The translations under genes and the position numbers were made by a program. Of a stretch of 64,000 nt of DNA, positions 1 through 9,175 are shown piece after piece. Under the pieces are notes generated by a model. The model searched no databases and was not told where the DNA came from. It was given only the letters and a program-made list of their open reading frames with translations. Source of the DNA: Allorhizobium undicola ORS 992 = ATCC 700741 (GTDB lineage Bacteria; Pseudomonadota; Alphaproteobacteria; Rhizobiales; Rhizobiaceae); contig NZ_JHXQ01000007.1 of the NCBI RefSeq assembly GCF_000621665.1, positions 106,605 to 170,604 of the forward strand, written 5' to 3'. Every line of letters starts with the position of its first letter. The stretch's first letter is position 1.

Positions 1-1
1 T

Positions 2-334
2 TCGCCGCGGCATGTTCTGGCCTATGTGCGGGATGTGCTGCGGCATCGCGAGCGGCGCTATCTGGGCCATAATCCGCTTGGCGCGCTCATGGTCGTCTTT
101 CTGCTGGCCATAGTCTCCTGCATCGCTCTGACCGGCTATTTACAGACAACGGATGCGTTCTGGGGCGTGGAATGGGTAGAGGAATTGCATGAGGGGCTGG
201 TGAATGTCCTGCTCCTTTCCGTCCTGGTACATGTGGGCGGGGTGGTTCATGCCAGCTTGCGCCATCGCGAAAATCTGGTGGCCGCCATGGTCGTGGGATC
301 GAAGCGCAAGCCTGACAATTCCGACATTGATTGA
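2..334 (+). CDS. Cytochrome b561 family protein, C-terminal part
   Basis: The reading frame is open to the left edge, so the N-terminus lies outside the window. The remaining roughly 110 residues hold two hydrophobic segments, one starting near PLGALMVVFLLAIVSC and one near LVNVLLLSVLVHVGG. The family pattern W-x2-EE-LHEG, then a membrane helix with HV, then NL and a final VVGSK is visible. Proteins of this family (bacterial cytochrome b561 / Ni-hydrogenase b subunit type) bind haem b through histidines in four inner-membrane helices and pass electrons to a partner. The partner cannot be seen here. A strong terminator follows the stop codon. Confidence 0.8.
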   Translation, partial: SPRHVLAYVRDVLRHRERRYLGHNPLGALMVVFLLAIVSCIALTGYLQTTDAFWGVEWVEELHEGLVNVLLLSVLVHVGGVVHASLRHRENLVAAMVVGSKRKPDNSDID

Positions 335-340
335 GGCCAT

Positions 341-371
341 GCGCGTCGCTCTTTCGAGCGGCGCGTTTTTT
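341..371 (+). terminator. Rho-independent terminator after cytochrome b561 gene
   Basis: A 10-bp stem (342-351 with 356-365, one G-U pair) closes a TTTC loop and is followed directly by six T residues (366-371). Confidence 0.85.
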
Positions 372-502
372 GCTGTTGGGTTCACTTTCAGGTTCCTGTC
401 AGGAAAGTCAGGCAAGAGGTCTTCATCCGCAAGGGTAATGACGCATCTGAAAACCGGCATCCGGATTGCCTTCCGATGCCGCTCACTCTCCGGGCAGCAG
501 AC

Positions 503-1111
503 ATGTCGCTTACCACGCCTCAAAATCCCTACATGCCGCTGGTCCGCACGCGGGCCTGGTTTGCGCGGTTGGCGGCAGGCCTGCTTCTGTGTCTCGTGGT
601 ATCGGCCGGTTATCTCGGCTATCTCAGGCTTACGGGAAATTTCAATACCGTGATCGAGGGGGAGGTCTACCGGTCTGCCCAGCCCACGCCCGCCATGCTG
701 AAGTCCTATATGGCGCGCTACCACATACGCTCCGTCATCAACCTGCGGGGCGCCAATCCCGGCAGGCCCTGGTATGATGCGGAGGTGTCCGCCGCCTCCG
801 AGCTTGGTCTGGCACATGTGGATTTCCGCATCAGCGCCCGCAAGGAGCTGTCCAAAGATCAGGTCATGCGACTGATCGAGATCATGAAGACGGCCCCCAA
901 GCCGATGCTTATCCACTGTCAGGCGGGGGCAGACCGCTCCGGCCTGGCATCTGCGCTCTATGTCGCAGCCGTGGCCGGTCAGGGCGAGGCGGCCGCCGAA
1001 AGGCAGCTTTCGCTCTTGTTCGGACATTTACCTCTTCCTTTCATCGCCGAGGCCGCCATGGACCGCACATTCGAGGCGATGGAACCGGTACTGGACTTTA
1101 TTCGAAGCTGA
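503..1111 (+). CDS. Membrane-anchored dual-specificity/tyrosine phosphatase-like protein
   Basis: The product is 202 residues from the chosen ATG; an upstream ATG at 476 would add nine residues. A single hydrophobic helix lies at about residues 20-41 and should anchor the protein with its catalytic domain in the periplasm. The signature HCQAGADRSG (Cys about 139, Arg about 145) is the CX5R phosphate-binding loop of cysteine-based phosphatases, and an upstream NLRG motif is also typical of the bacterial DSP-like family. Such proteins remove phosphate from proteins or small phosphorylated molecules through a cysteinyl-phosphate intermediate. The substrate is unknown. It lies upstream of the polysaccharide genes but is separated from them by nearly 300 bases, so a link is only possible. 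Confidence 0.75.
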   Translation: MSLTTPQNPYMPLVRTRAWFARLAAGLLLCLVVSAGYLGYLRLTGNFNTVIEGEVYRSAQPTPAMLKSYMARYHIRSVINLRGANPGRPWYDAEVSAASELGLAHVDFRISARKELSKDQVMRLIEIMKTAPKPMLIHCQAGADRSGLASALYVAAVAGQGEAAAERQLSLLFGHLPLPFIAEAAMDRTFEAMEPVLDFIRS

Positions 1112-1404
1112 CCCCAGAGCCTTGCAAAGGCAGAATTTCGGGAATCGCGTCATGGCAACATTCGCGATTACTACCGTTTTTTGCGCTGCAAAATTGCCTT
1201 GGCCGATTTTCCTTTCCGGCCCCTGGGTAGAGAAATTCTCATTTAATTTCATAAATACAATTAGATAGGCCTAAACCTTTCTATTATGGGAAACATGTTG
1301 TGCCGCAGCATTCTCCGTGTTAGGTTCCTTAACTACTATTTAAGAGCGACCGCATGATGCGGCTGTGATCGTAAATCGATGTGTGAAGTGAAGGCGGAGC
1401 CCTA

Positions 1405-2736
1405 ATGGATATCACCGTTTTTGGTATTGGCTATGTCGGTCTCGTCCAGGCAGCAGTGCTGGCCGATGTCGGGCACAATGTCATGTGCGTGGATGTGGAT
1501 GCTGAAAAGGTGCAGCGCCTCAATCAGGGTATTATTCCGATCTTCGAGCCCGGCCTTGAAGAGCTTGTGAAGGAAAATCACACCGCCGGCCGTATCATCT
1601 TTACAACCGATGCCGCTGCTGCGGTAAAATTCGGCCAGATCATCATCAGCGCCGTTGGAACGCCGCCCGGAGAAGACGGTTCCGCCGATTTGAAATATGT
1701 CATTTCCGTCGCCGAGACCATCGCGCGCGAAATGGAAGAGCACAAGATCATCGTCAGCAAGTCAACGGTGCCGGTCGGCACTTGCGACATGGTGCGGCGG
1801 CGTGTTGCCGATCTTCTTTCCGAGCGCGGGCGTCCGGATCTGACATTCGATGTCGTATCCAACCCGGAATTCCTGAAGGAAGGCTCGGCGGTTGCCGATT
1901 GCATGAGGCCGGACCGGATCATCGTCGGAACGCAGTCGGAAGAGTCCGAGCAGGTGATGCGCGAGCTTTACGCGCCGTTCAACCGCAATCACGAGAAGAT
2001 CATCGTGATGGACATTCGCAGTGCGGAATTTACCAAATATGCCGCCAACTGCATGTTGGCCACCAAGATCAGTTTCATCAATGAAATGGCGAGCCTTGCC
2101 GAACAGCTTGGCGTCGATATCGAGGAAGTGCGCAAGGGTATCGGCAGCGATCCCCGCATTGGCTATCACTTCATTTATCCGGGCGCCGGTTATGGCGGCT
2201 CCTGCTTTCCCAAGGATGTGCGCGCGCTGATCAAGACGGCCGAAGGCGTAAACTTCGATGCCCGCATGTTGAAGGCGGTGGAAGAGCGAAACGACCGGCA
2301 GAAATATGTGCTGTTCGACAAGGCCTACAAGCATTTCAATGGCGATCTTAAGGGCAAGCGTTTCGCTCTCTGGGGGTTGGCCTTCAAGCCGAACACCGAT
2401 GATATGCGCGAAGCACCGTCTCGCGTGCTGATGGAAGAATTGTGGCGCGAGGGCGCATCCGTCAGTGCCTATGATCCGGAAGCCATGCAGGAATGCCAGA
2501 GCATTTATGGCCAGCGCAACGACCTGATGTTGTGCGGGACCAAGGAAGCCGCACTACGCGATGCCGATGCCCTCGTGATCGTTACCGAGTGGAAGAACTT
2601 CAAGGCACCGTCCTTCGAGATGATCCGGCAGTCGCTGAAGAACCCGGTGATTTTCGACGGCCGCAACCTTTATAATCCGAAGGTGGTGGCGCGTTACGGC
2701 TTGCAATATTACAGCATCGGCCGCATGGCGGCCTGA
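1405..2736 (+). CDS. ugd: UDP-glucose 6-dehydrogenase
   Basis: This 443-residue protein oxidises UDP-glucose twice with NAD+ to give UDP-glucuronate. The N-terminal Rossmann motif GIGYVG (residues 7-12), the central KSTVPVGT and NPEFLKEG segments, and the catalytic loop GYGGSCFPKD with its nucleophilic cysteine near residue 267 are all present. Length and full domain order match the Ugd/RkpK family. A Shine-Dalgarno GGCGGAG sits just before the ATG. The 293 bases upstream are AT-rich and hold no gene; I see no clear promoter there. UDP-glucuronate would feed acidic surface polysaccharide and could also supply the UDP-glucuronate decarboxylase at 22.9 kb. A repeat follows the gene. Confidence 0.95.
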   Translation: MDITVFGIGYVGLVQAAVLADVGHNVMCVDVDAEKVQRLNQGIIPIFEPGLEELVKENHTAGRIIFTTDAAAAVKFGQIIISAVGTPPGEDGSADLKYVISVAETIAREMEEHKIIVSKSTVPVGTCDMVRRRVADLLSERGRPDLTFDVVSNPEFLKEGSAVADCMRPDRIIVGTQSEESEQVMRELYAPFNRNHEKIIVMDIRSAEFTKYAANCMLATKISFINEMASLAEQLGVDIEEVRKGIGSDPRIGYHFIYPGAGYGGSCFPKDVRALIKTAEGVNFDARMLKAVEERNDRQKYVLFDKAYKHFNGDLKGKRFALWGLAFKPNTDDMREAPSRVLMEELWREGASVSAYDPEAMQECQSIYGQRNDLMLCGTKEAALRDADALVIVTEWKNFKAPSFEMIRQSLKNPVIFDGRNLYNPKVVARYGLQYYSIGRMAA

Positions 2737-2776
2737 GGGGCGATGGCTCCTCCGGTTTGGGGAAACCGCAAGAATG

Positions 2777-2880
2777 ACTGCATGATCCCTTGGATCGAAA
2801 CCGATTTAAGATGGAAATTGCGTAGCAGATTTAAAGTGTTACGGCGTCCTTTGTGCGTTTGATGAAACGCACGGCGCTCT
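2777..2880. repeat. Palindromic mosaic repeat (hairpin + ACGGCG module)
   Basis: A degenerate copy of the element seen best at 40064-40168 and 51841-51946. It has the GCAGATTTAAAGTGTTAC linker and the following GCGTCCTTTGTGCGTTT...AAACGCACGGCGC inverted repeat. It fills most of the gap between ugd and the next gene. Confidence 0.8.
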
Positions 2881-3020
2881 GATTGGTCGTCTGCCTGAAA
2901 GGGCGGAAGAGGGGACTATTTTCATTCGTCCGGGCGAAACAAATCCATCTTGCCCGGACTTTCAGAAATTTGCGATTCCGTGCTGTTGCAATCGGAATTG
3001 CCGGAGCAGGAGCACAAGCA

Positions 3021-4121
3021 ATGAAGGTTCTTTTCGCCGGCGGAAGTGGTTATTACCCCGAGTTCAACGGGGGCGTTCAATCAAGCACTCACCATCTTGT
3101 CAAACAGTTGCGCCAGCGCAAGCACGATGCCTGGGTTCTTGCATCATTATTCGGAGACGGGTTTTTCGGATTTAAAACCCGCGCCAAGCTCAAGCTTACC
3201 CGGCGCCCTGCCGTCATGGATACTTATCCCGGCTATCCGGTGATGCGCGCATGGCATCCCTGGGAGGCGGCAGGATTTGTTGCGGAGACGTTCAGGCCGG
3301 ACGTTGCCGTCGTGCAGTGCCATAATTCCGTGCCGATCGCCAAGGTTCTTCAGGCGCATAATGTGCCAACGGTCATTTATCTGCGAAATGTCGAGTTTCA
3401 CGAGCTTGCCGGCGATCTTTGCGATCTGGGGCCGTCGCTCTACATTGCGAATTCCGAGTTTACCGCCCGCAGCTACAATGCCGAATATGGCATTGAGTCC
3501 GTTGTCATACCTCCGACGATCGATCCGGCGGCTTACGCGACGCAATCCACGCGTGAATGCGTAACCTTCGTCAATCCCTATGCGGAAAAGGGTTTCGAGC
3601 TGGCGCTGAAGATCGCGCAGGCCTGCCCGGAGATTCCATTTCTTTTTCAGGAAAGCTGGAAGCTTAGCGAGGAGCATCGCGCCGATGTGGAAAAGGCCAT
3701 TGCACCGCTGCCAAATGTTCGCCTGGAAAGCCGCACGCCCGACATGAAAGCGGTCTATGGGCGCACGAAAATCCTGCTGGCGCCCAGCAAATGGGAGGAG
3801 GCCTGGGGTCGGGTCGCTTCGGAAGCTCATTGCAGCGGCATTCCCGTTCTGGGTTCTACCCGTGGCGGCTTGCCGGAGGCGATCGGCGAGGGTGGCGTTG
3901 TTCTTGATTACGACCAGCCTGTAGAGGTCTGGGTGGCGCAGCTTAAGCGTCTGTGGAGTGATGAGCCCTATTACGACGAGATGTCGCGGCGTGCCCTTGC
4001 ATTTTCCCAGCGTCCACAACTGAAGCCTGAAAGACAATTTGAAATATTTCTTAAGGTTTTGGAGCGAGCAGCCAGCACTCACGCAGAATCGCAGCTCTTT
4101 GCGGATGTTGCTGCCCAATAA
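3021..4121 (+). CDS. Glycosyltransferase family 4 (GT-B fold)
   Basis: The ATG at 3021 begins MKVLFAGGSGYYPEFNGG and is preceded by GGAGCAGGAG, so it is preferred to an upstream in-frame start at 2883. The product is 366 residues. The N-terminus has the glycine-rich opening and NGGVQ of GT4 acceptor domains. The C-terminal donor domain ends with the EAHCSGIPVLGSTRGGLPEA segment, which carries the nucleotide-sugar binding glutamates of the family. It probably transfers a sugar from a nucleotide donor to a growing polysaccharide at the cytoplasmic membrane face. Donor and acceptor cannot be read from sequence. It stands between ugd and a second glycosyltransferase plus flippase. Confidence 0.85.
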   Translation: MKVLFAGGSGYYPEFNGGVQSSTHHLVKQLRQRKHDAWVLASLFGDGFFGFKTRAKLKLTRRPAVMDTYPGYPVMRAWHPWEAAGFVAETFRPDVAVVQCHNSVPIAKVLQAHNVPTVIYLRNVEFHELAGDLCDLGPSLYIANSEFTARSYNAEYGIESVVIPPTIDPAAYATQSTRECVTFVNPYAEKGFELALKIAQACPEIPFLFQESWKLSEEHRADVEKAIAPLPNVRLESRTPDMKAVYGRTKILLAPSKWEEAWGRVASEAHCSGIPVLGSTRGGLPEAIGEGGVVLDYDQPVEVWVAQLKRLWSDEPYYDEMSRRALAFSQRPQLKPERQFEIFLKVLERAASTHAESQLFADVAAQ

Positions 4122-4276
4122 AAATCCGCTGCGCCTTGTGAATTATTGGGGGTTTTTATAAGGCTCTTGTGATGCGCTTTTGGAGCGTGATAAAAGCTTG
4201 TCCGGCTTGATCTCTCCATCCTTCCGCTCGTTAAGAATTAACATTTAAAGGGCGGACCTACCATGCAAGGCAGTCA

Positions 4277-5464
4277 ATGCGCGTTGGTTTTATCGTAGGG
4301 AAGTTTCCTATCCTTTCGGAGACATTCATCATCAACCAGATGGATGGCCTGTTGAAGAGAGGGGCTGAAATCGGCGTGATCTGCAATGGTCTGGCGCCGC
4401 TTGATCATATCGATACGAAAACCGGTCCCGTATCGAAATTGCTTCAGGTGCGTCAGGACTGGTGGGGCATGATGGCGGGGGCGCGTCAACATATCGACAA
4501 AGTGCCTCACCGCTGGCGTGACAAGGTTTCCTCGACGCTTGACATGATGGCTGTTCCCCATCTGAACAGCTTCGATGTGCTGCTTGCCCATTTCGGCCAT
4601 AACGGTGCGCGGGTCTGCCGGCTGAAAAAACGGGGTCTCGTCAGGCCGCCCGTCGTTACGGTATTCCACGGCTTCGATGTCGGGGTTCCCTATCAGGAAG
4701 ACGGTCTGGCCATGTACAGGGATCTTTTCAGGCTGGGCGCAATGAACCTTCCGGTCAACGCGCATTTTCGCCAGATGCTGATTTCCGCTGGTGCTTCGCC
4801 TGAAAAGGTGGCGGTGCATCACATGGGAATAGATGTGGAGCAGATACCATTTCAATGGCGGGAACGGAGCGGGGTAACGCTGCAATTGATTACGGTCTGT
4901 CGGCTTGCCGGGAAGAAGGGCGTGGAATTTGCGCTTCGAGCGCTTGGCAGGCTGGCGAACGAACGTCCGCAACTGGATTGGCGCTATACGATCATCGGTG
5001 ATGGTCCTCTTCGCGCCGAGCTTGAGCAGTTGGCAGCCGAGCTTGGGATTGCCGGTCGCGTGCAGTTTCTGGGAAGCCAGCCGCACAAGGTTGTCAAATC
5101 CTGGCTGGCAGAGGCGCATGTGTTCGTGCTGCCGAGTGTGACGGCGCCGAATGGGGATGTCGAAGGCATACCCGTTGCGCTCATGGAAGCCATGGCGGCG
5201 GGATTGACCGTGGTCAGCACGATCCATTCTGGCATTCCGGAACTGATTTCCCACGGTACAGAGGGCCTCCTGGCGCCGGAAAAGGATGTCGAAACGCTGG
5301 CCGCCAATCTTGCCTGGGTGATCGAGCACCCGCAGGAGTGCCAGCCCATTGCCATGTCCGCCCGCCGGAAGGTCGAGGCCGAATTCAATAACCGCCTGCT
5401 TGACGATGCTCTGGCGGGCCAGCTTGCGAGCCTTGTCGCAACCGACAAAAAGAAGAGATCATGA
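4277..5464 (+). CDS. Glycosyltransferase family 4, colanic acid WcaL-like
   Basis: A 395-residue GT-B enzyme. It opens with GKFPILSETFI, the hallmark start of the WcaL/ExoL-like GT4 subgroup, contains the HFGHNGARV segment, and has the donor-site run GIPVALMEAMAAGLTVVST. Together with a GTEGLL segment near the end this is a complete GT4 enzyme. The stop overlaps the flippase start (ATGA at 5461), implying translational coupling. It probably adds a sugar to the lipid-linked repeat unit that the flippase exports. The acceptor is unknown. Confidence 0.87.
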   Translation: MRVGFIVGKFPILSETFIINQMDGLLKRGAEIGVICNGLAPLDHIDTKTGPVSKLLQVRQDWWGMMAGARQHIDKVPHRWRDKVSSTLDMMAVPHLNSFDVLLAHFGHNGARVCRLKKRGLVRPPVVTVFHGFDVGVPYQEDGLAMYRDLFRLGAMNLPVNAHFRQMLISAGASPEKVAVHHMGIDVEQIPFQWRERSGVTLQLITVCRLAGKKGVEFALRALGRLANERPQLDWRYTIIGDGPLRAELEQLAAELGIAGRVQFLGSQPHKVVKSWLAEAHVFVLPSVTAPNGDVEGIPVALMEAMAAGLTVVSTIHSGIPELISHGTEGLLAPEKDVETLAANLAWVIEHPQECQPIAMSARRKVEAEFNNRLLDDALAGQLASLVATDKKKRS

Positions 5465-6957
5465 ACACGAACACCTTCGGAAGAGTAGCGCTGCGCGGCG
5501 GTGTGGTTACGGGTGCCGCACAAATCATCCGCATCGTCATCCAGCTTCTTTCCGTCGCCATTCTGTCGCGGCTTCTTTCTCCGGAAGATTTTGGCCTCAT
5601 GGCTGCCGTCGGGCCTATTGCCGCCTTCGTTGCGCTCTTCCAGAATCTCGGTTTGCAGCAGGCCATCGTCCAGCGTAAGGATATTTCCGAGCTGCATCTC
5701 AATCAGGTTTTCTGGATCAGCACTTTTGTCGGCCTGCTCTGCACCGGGGTGATGCTGCTGATCTCGCCGCTGGTAGCGCTTTTTTATGGCGATGGCCGCA
5801 TGACAGGCATTACCATGGCGGCGGCCATGCCTGTATTTCTCGGCAGTATGGCGGCATTACCGCTGGCGCTGATGAACCGGCGCCTCCAGTTTGGCCAGCT
5901 GGCCATCAATGATGTCCTTTCGGGTGCAATCGGCCTGATCGTCACGGCTGTCTGCGCCTATATGGGGCTACGCTACTGGTCTTTGGCCATTGGCCCGATC
6001 GCCGCGGCGGCGGTGGTTCTGGCCGCATCCTGGTGGACCACGCGCTGGATGCCCGGCAGCCCCACATTGCGGGCAGACAAGGATATTATCTCTTTCGGCG
6101 CCAATCTGACCGGCTTCAATCTGGTCAATTTCTTCTCCCGAAATCTGGATAATATCCTTATCGGCAAATATTCCGGTGCCGAGGCGTTGGGCTATTACGA
6201 CCGCGCCTACAAGCTGCTGATGTTCCCGATCCAGAACATCAACCAGCCGCTGACGCGGGTAATGATTCCGTTGATGAGCCAGTTTCAGGATGACAAGCCG
6301 CGCTTCCGCAACGTCTATCTGCGAACCAACTGGCTGTTGGCGGCTGTGCTGATGCCGGGCATTGCCACCATGACATGCACCGTGTCTTCTGTCGTCAACA
6401 TCGTGTTTGGACCGCAATGGGCGGAAGTCGGGCCGATTTTCGCCTGGCTGGGCCTTGCAAGCCTGGTGCAACCGCTCAATAACACGACGGGATGGATCTT
6501 CATCTGTCAGGGCTATACCAGGACGATGTTTCGCTGGGGAATTTACTCTTCATCGGTTTCGGCGCTGGCTTTTATCGTCGGCTTGCAATGGGGGGCGGTT
6601 GGCGTTGCGGCTGCTTACGCCATCAGCGGTTATATCCTGCTGATCCCGGTGCTTGCCTGCGTGCTGCATCGCGTCGGGCCGGTTACAGCCTTTGATTTTC
6701 TGAGCATACAGGTTACGTTCGTCACCTCGGCGGGGCTCTCATGGCTTTGCTTCCGCCAGATTGCCGCGACGGGGTGGATCACGTCCGATATCCTGTCCGT
6801 CGCGGTGGCTGCCTTGTTAAATTATGGAATTGCTGCGGTTCTGGTAGTCGCTTTTCCCACCAGCCGCAGGATCCTGTTCTTCTGGCTTTCGACCCTTCGC
6901 AACATGCTGGTCAAATCGCCCGCGGGGAGCAATGGCACGGAGCAGGCTGGCCACTGA
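5461..6957 (+). CDS. Lipopolysaccharide/exopolysaccharide flippase (Wzx/MOP family)
   Basis: The 498-residue protein is almost entirely hydrophobic, with about 12-14 predicted membrane helices. The N-terminal segment with LSRLLSPEDFGLMA and the region NLDNILIGKYSGAEALGYYDRAY are diagnostic of the WzxC/RfbX-like polysaccharide transporter group. Members flip undecaprenyl-linked oligosaccharides across the inner membrane. It follows the GT4 gene with a 4-base overlap. Its last 141 bases are shared with the convergent pyruvyl transferase gene. No Wzy polymerase or Wzz/Wza homologue is present in the window. Confidence 0.9.
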   Translation: MNTNTFGRVALRGGVVTGAAQIIRIVIQLLSVAILSRLLSPEDFGLMAAVGPIAAFVALFQNLGLQQAIVQRKDISELHLNQVFWISTFVGLLCTGVMLLISPLVALFYGDGRMTGITMAAAMPVFLGSMAALPLALMNRRLQFGQLAINDVLSGAIGLIVTAVCAYMGLRYWSLAIGPIAAAAVVLAASWWTTRWMPGSPTLRADKDIISFGANLTGFNLVNFFSRNLDNILIGKYSGAEALGYYDRAYKLLMFPIQNINQPLTRVMIPLMSQFQDDKPRFRNVYLRTNWLLAAVLMPGIATMTCTVSSVVNIVFGPQWAEVGPIFAWLGLASLVQPLNNTTGWIFICQGYTRTMFRWGIYSSSVSALAFIVGLQWGAVGVAAAYAISGYILLIPVLACVLHRVGPVTAFDFLSIQVTFVTSAGLSWLCFRQIAATGWITSDILSVAVAALLNYGIAAVLVVAFPTSRRILFFWLSTLRNMLVKSPAGSNGTEQAGH

Positions 6958-8196
6958 AAGGGCGGAAGCCGCTTCCTTGATGGCGGCCTGAAGGCTTACC
7001 CTGCGGTAATGGGCGAAATCCCGCAGGAAGGCTGCAAGATGGGAAAGCGCCTCACTCGACGTTACCGTGTCGATGTCGAGCAGAATGTCCTCGATGCCCA
7101 GACGTTTTGAAAGTTCTTTCGTCTTGAACTCATAGGCAATGGGCAGAACGGGCGTTCCAACGCAAAGCGCCATGATCATCATGTGCATTCGGGTGGAAAT
7201 GACGAAGTCAAAGCCTTTGAGCTTTTCCATGAGCTGATGGGGCGTATGGAAGCCGCCATCCACGCTGACCTTCTCGCGAATATCGGCTGCCAGGCCTTCG
7301 ACAATAAGGCGGGCTGTCTTGCTATCGTCATGGTGATATTCCGGAACGCCCTGGCAGGTGGATAGAAAAACCACGTCCTTGCCATGCTGGCGTACCAGCG
7401 TTTCGGTCATACTGCGCACTGCCTCGATATAACGGCTCATTCCGCTATCGCCACCTTCCACATAGTTCCAACGGCGAACGGAAATCGCCACACGGTTGGT
7501 GGGCGGATTGGCCGGATTGGCAAGCTGTTCTTCTATGCGGGCAATATCTGCCAAGGCGAAAACGGAATCCGCCACCACATGGCATTTTTGCGGTGTTGTC
7601 GTCATCCCGGCAATATTGTCATGCGAATACTGGTCACGCAGCAGAACCAGGGGCGATCGTTCCACGACCGGGCGAAGCCGCCGGATATTGTCCGGTTTGC
7701 GGAAGGGGCCGAGCGATTGCGTGAAGAAAACCGGCGCCTTGCCGAGCAGCAGGTCGAGTTCGAATTGCTTCAAGCGCTTGTCAAGATTATAGGTTTCCAC
7801 AAGATAGGTGCCGCCGGTGGTGATGACCATGTTCGCCTTGCGGTACAGGTCCAGCGCCGCTTTCTGTCTGGCCGTCAGCACATTGCGGAAAACGCCATTC
7901 TCTGGAATGGCAAATTTGAGGATGCGCCCAAGAAGCCTGTTGTAAACCAGCTTGAGCTTATTCTTTAGCCGGTCTTCCCGATGATAGGGAACTTTGTAAA
8001 TCTCGTCGGCAAGAAGACGGTGAAAGGTCAAATCCTTATATCCGTCATAAAGACGCTGAGCCACGTCGGGTTGGCTGTCAAAAACATGAATTTCCAAGGG
8101 CTCATCGAAAACATGTTTCAGAATGTGACGAATGGCCAGAAGAATGGCTGCATCGCCAGTATTCAGACAAACAGTATTTTCAATGATAAACTTCAT
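6817..8196 (-). CDS. Polysaccharide pyruvyl transferase family protein
   Basis: Starting at the ATG at 8196, which has CAGGAGATCCC before it, the product is 459 residues beginning MKFIIENTVCLNTGDAAIL. The N-terminal NTGDAAIL, the central ITTGGTYLVE and the later FVISTRMHMMIMAL segment fit the CsaB/WcaK pyruvyl-transferase superfamily (GT-B-like fold), which adds pyruvate ketals to glycans from phosphoenolpyruvate. It faces the flippase, and the two coding regions overlap by 141 bases. The overlapping C-terminal part (about residues 413-459) is charged and low in recognisable motifs, so it may be an extension past the conserved domain. Likely role: modifying the polysaccharide made by the neighbouring genes. 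Confidence 0.85.
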   Translation of the reverse strand: MKFIIENTVCLNTGDAAILLAIRHILKHVFDEPLEIHVFDSQPDVAQRLYDGYKDLTFHRLLADEIYKVPYHREDRLKNKLKLVYNRLLGRILKFAIPENGVFRNVLTARQKAALDLYRKANMVITTGGTYLVETYNLDKRLKQFELDLLLGKAPVFFTQSLGPFRKPDNIRRLRPVVERSPLVLLRDQYSHDNIAGMTTTPQKCHVVADSVFALADIARIEEQLANPANPPTNRVAISVRRWNYVEGGDSGMSRYIEAVRSMTETLVRQHGKDVVFLSTCQGVPEYHHDDSKTARLIVEGLAADIREKVSVDGGFHTPHQLMEKLKGFDFVISTRMHMMIMALCVGTPVLPIAYEFKTKELSKRLGIEDILLDIDTVTSSEALSHLAAFLRDFAHYRRVSLQAAIKEAASALSVASLLRAIAPRGRFDQHVAKGRKPEEQDPAAGGKSDYQNRSNSII

Positions 8197-8352
8197 GGGA
8201 TCTCCTGAAAATTTAAGAATTTCGGTGGAATCTCGATTCAAATTCTACCCTGAAATCTTCAAGGTGAGGATGCATAAGCATCTTTGATGCCTTGGTATAA
8301 TGCATATTTTCAATGGGCTTCCGGCGCAATGCGCCAAAGCTGTGATGGTTAC

Positions 8353-8500
8353 GTTAGAGCGGCAATCTGATTGAATCAGATCGGCGCTCTAACATTTTAG
8401 TTTGACGCATAATTCGACCCTCGTTTCACTTCGGTCGAATTATGCAGCAGATTTAGGGTGTTACAGCGCCGTGCGTTTGACAAAACGCACGGCGCTGTAA
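8353..8500. repeat. Composite of three palindromic repeat modules (Bru-RS/RIME-like)
   Basis: Three near-perfect palindromes lie in a row. The first is 8353-8393 (GTTAGAGCG...CGCTCTAAC). The second is 8407-8445 (GCATAATTCGACC...GGTCGAATTATGC). The third is 8461-8500 (TTACAGCGCCGTGCG...CGCACGGCGCTGTAA). The same modules recur singly or in other combinations elsewhere in the window. The gap 8242-8653 holds nothing else I can support. Confidence 0.9.
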
Positions 8501-8653
8501 TGTTTTCTCCGAATATGCTGAACCTTACCAAGTCGGGAATGTTTCGTCAATTAGAGTGTGACAAAGTTGGTATAGTGTACAACCAAACTATATCATGGAA
8601 CGCTTTTGATCCGATGCTCCAGAGGGTTGCCTGGGCGGTCGGGTGTTTTATCC

Positions 8654-8920
8654 TCAGCCTCGCCACTGTCCTTCATTCATCTCGCGCTCGTCGTAATTCA
8701 GATCCCATTCCTTTTTCGGCATTTTCTGGCCAGGAGGCTGCTTGTTGGCAGTTGCATCGTCGGAATGGGTGATATCGCGCGGCTTTGCGCTTGCCACCCC
8801 ATTATTGTCGGTGATCGTGTTGCCCTTGGCGAACTGACCGCGTGCATCCTGCTCGATGGTGGTCTTCTTGTCTGTTTCGTCTGTTTCGTCTGTTTCGTCT
8901 GGTTTGTCGGTATTGGTCAT
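8654..8920 (-). CDS. Small acidic hydrophilic protein with DET repeats
   Basis: An 88-residue protein with a good ribosome site (GGAG) before the ATG at 8920. It starts MTNTDKPDETDETDETDKK and has no hydrophobic segment. The DET run is encoded by tandem 9-base units (8871-8899), so copy changes would keep the frame. The remainder is rich in D, N, T and K and looks largely disordered. I do not recognise a family. Composition resembles small stress or desiccation-type hydrophilic proteins, but that is only a resemblance. Confidence 0.6.
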   Translation of the reverse strand: MTNTDKPDETDETDETDKKTTIEQDARGQFAKGNTITDNNGVASAKPRDITHSDDATANKQPPGQKMPKKEWDLNYDEREMNEGQWRG

Positions 8921-9076
8921 AATGAAACTCCATATGTCTTGTCAGAAATGTGAGGCCTGTCCATACAATGAGAGTGCTTGAAGCAGGGCAAAGGTCTGCT
9001 GTGAAAACAAAAAACAGGGCGTCGTGGCGATTACGATTTACAGAACACGGGTTCACTTGCGATGCTCGACTGCGTG

Positions 9077-9138
9077 TTTTTACGTATTTCCAGACGGAAA
9101 ACGACGACGACACTTTTGCGCCGAGAAATACGTTAAAA
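9077..9138. repeat. Hairpin repeat, AAAAGTG/GTTTT class (stem ACGTATTTC)
   Basis: Arms 9082-9090 and 9125-9133 pair perfectly (ACGTATTTC with GAAATACGT) and extend outward through flanking A/T with one mismatch. The interior holds the conserved CACTTTTGCG, read in reverse relative to most copies. It lies between the small acidic protein and the SDR gene. Confidence 0.75.
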
Positions 9139-9175
9139 CAAGGATTTAGAGCAATGCAGGTGAACCGGATGCGCT

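Noticed and set aside
2754..2772. Hairpin CGGTTT-GGGG-AAACCG after ugd as terminator
   Set aside because: Short stem with no T-run; not convincing.
8458..8953. Two plus-strand frames (104 and 115 codons) over 8458-8953
   Set aside because: They begin in or beside palindromic repeats and run antisense to the small acidic protein, which has a proper ribosome site.
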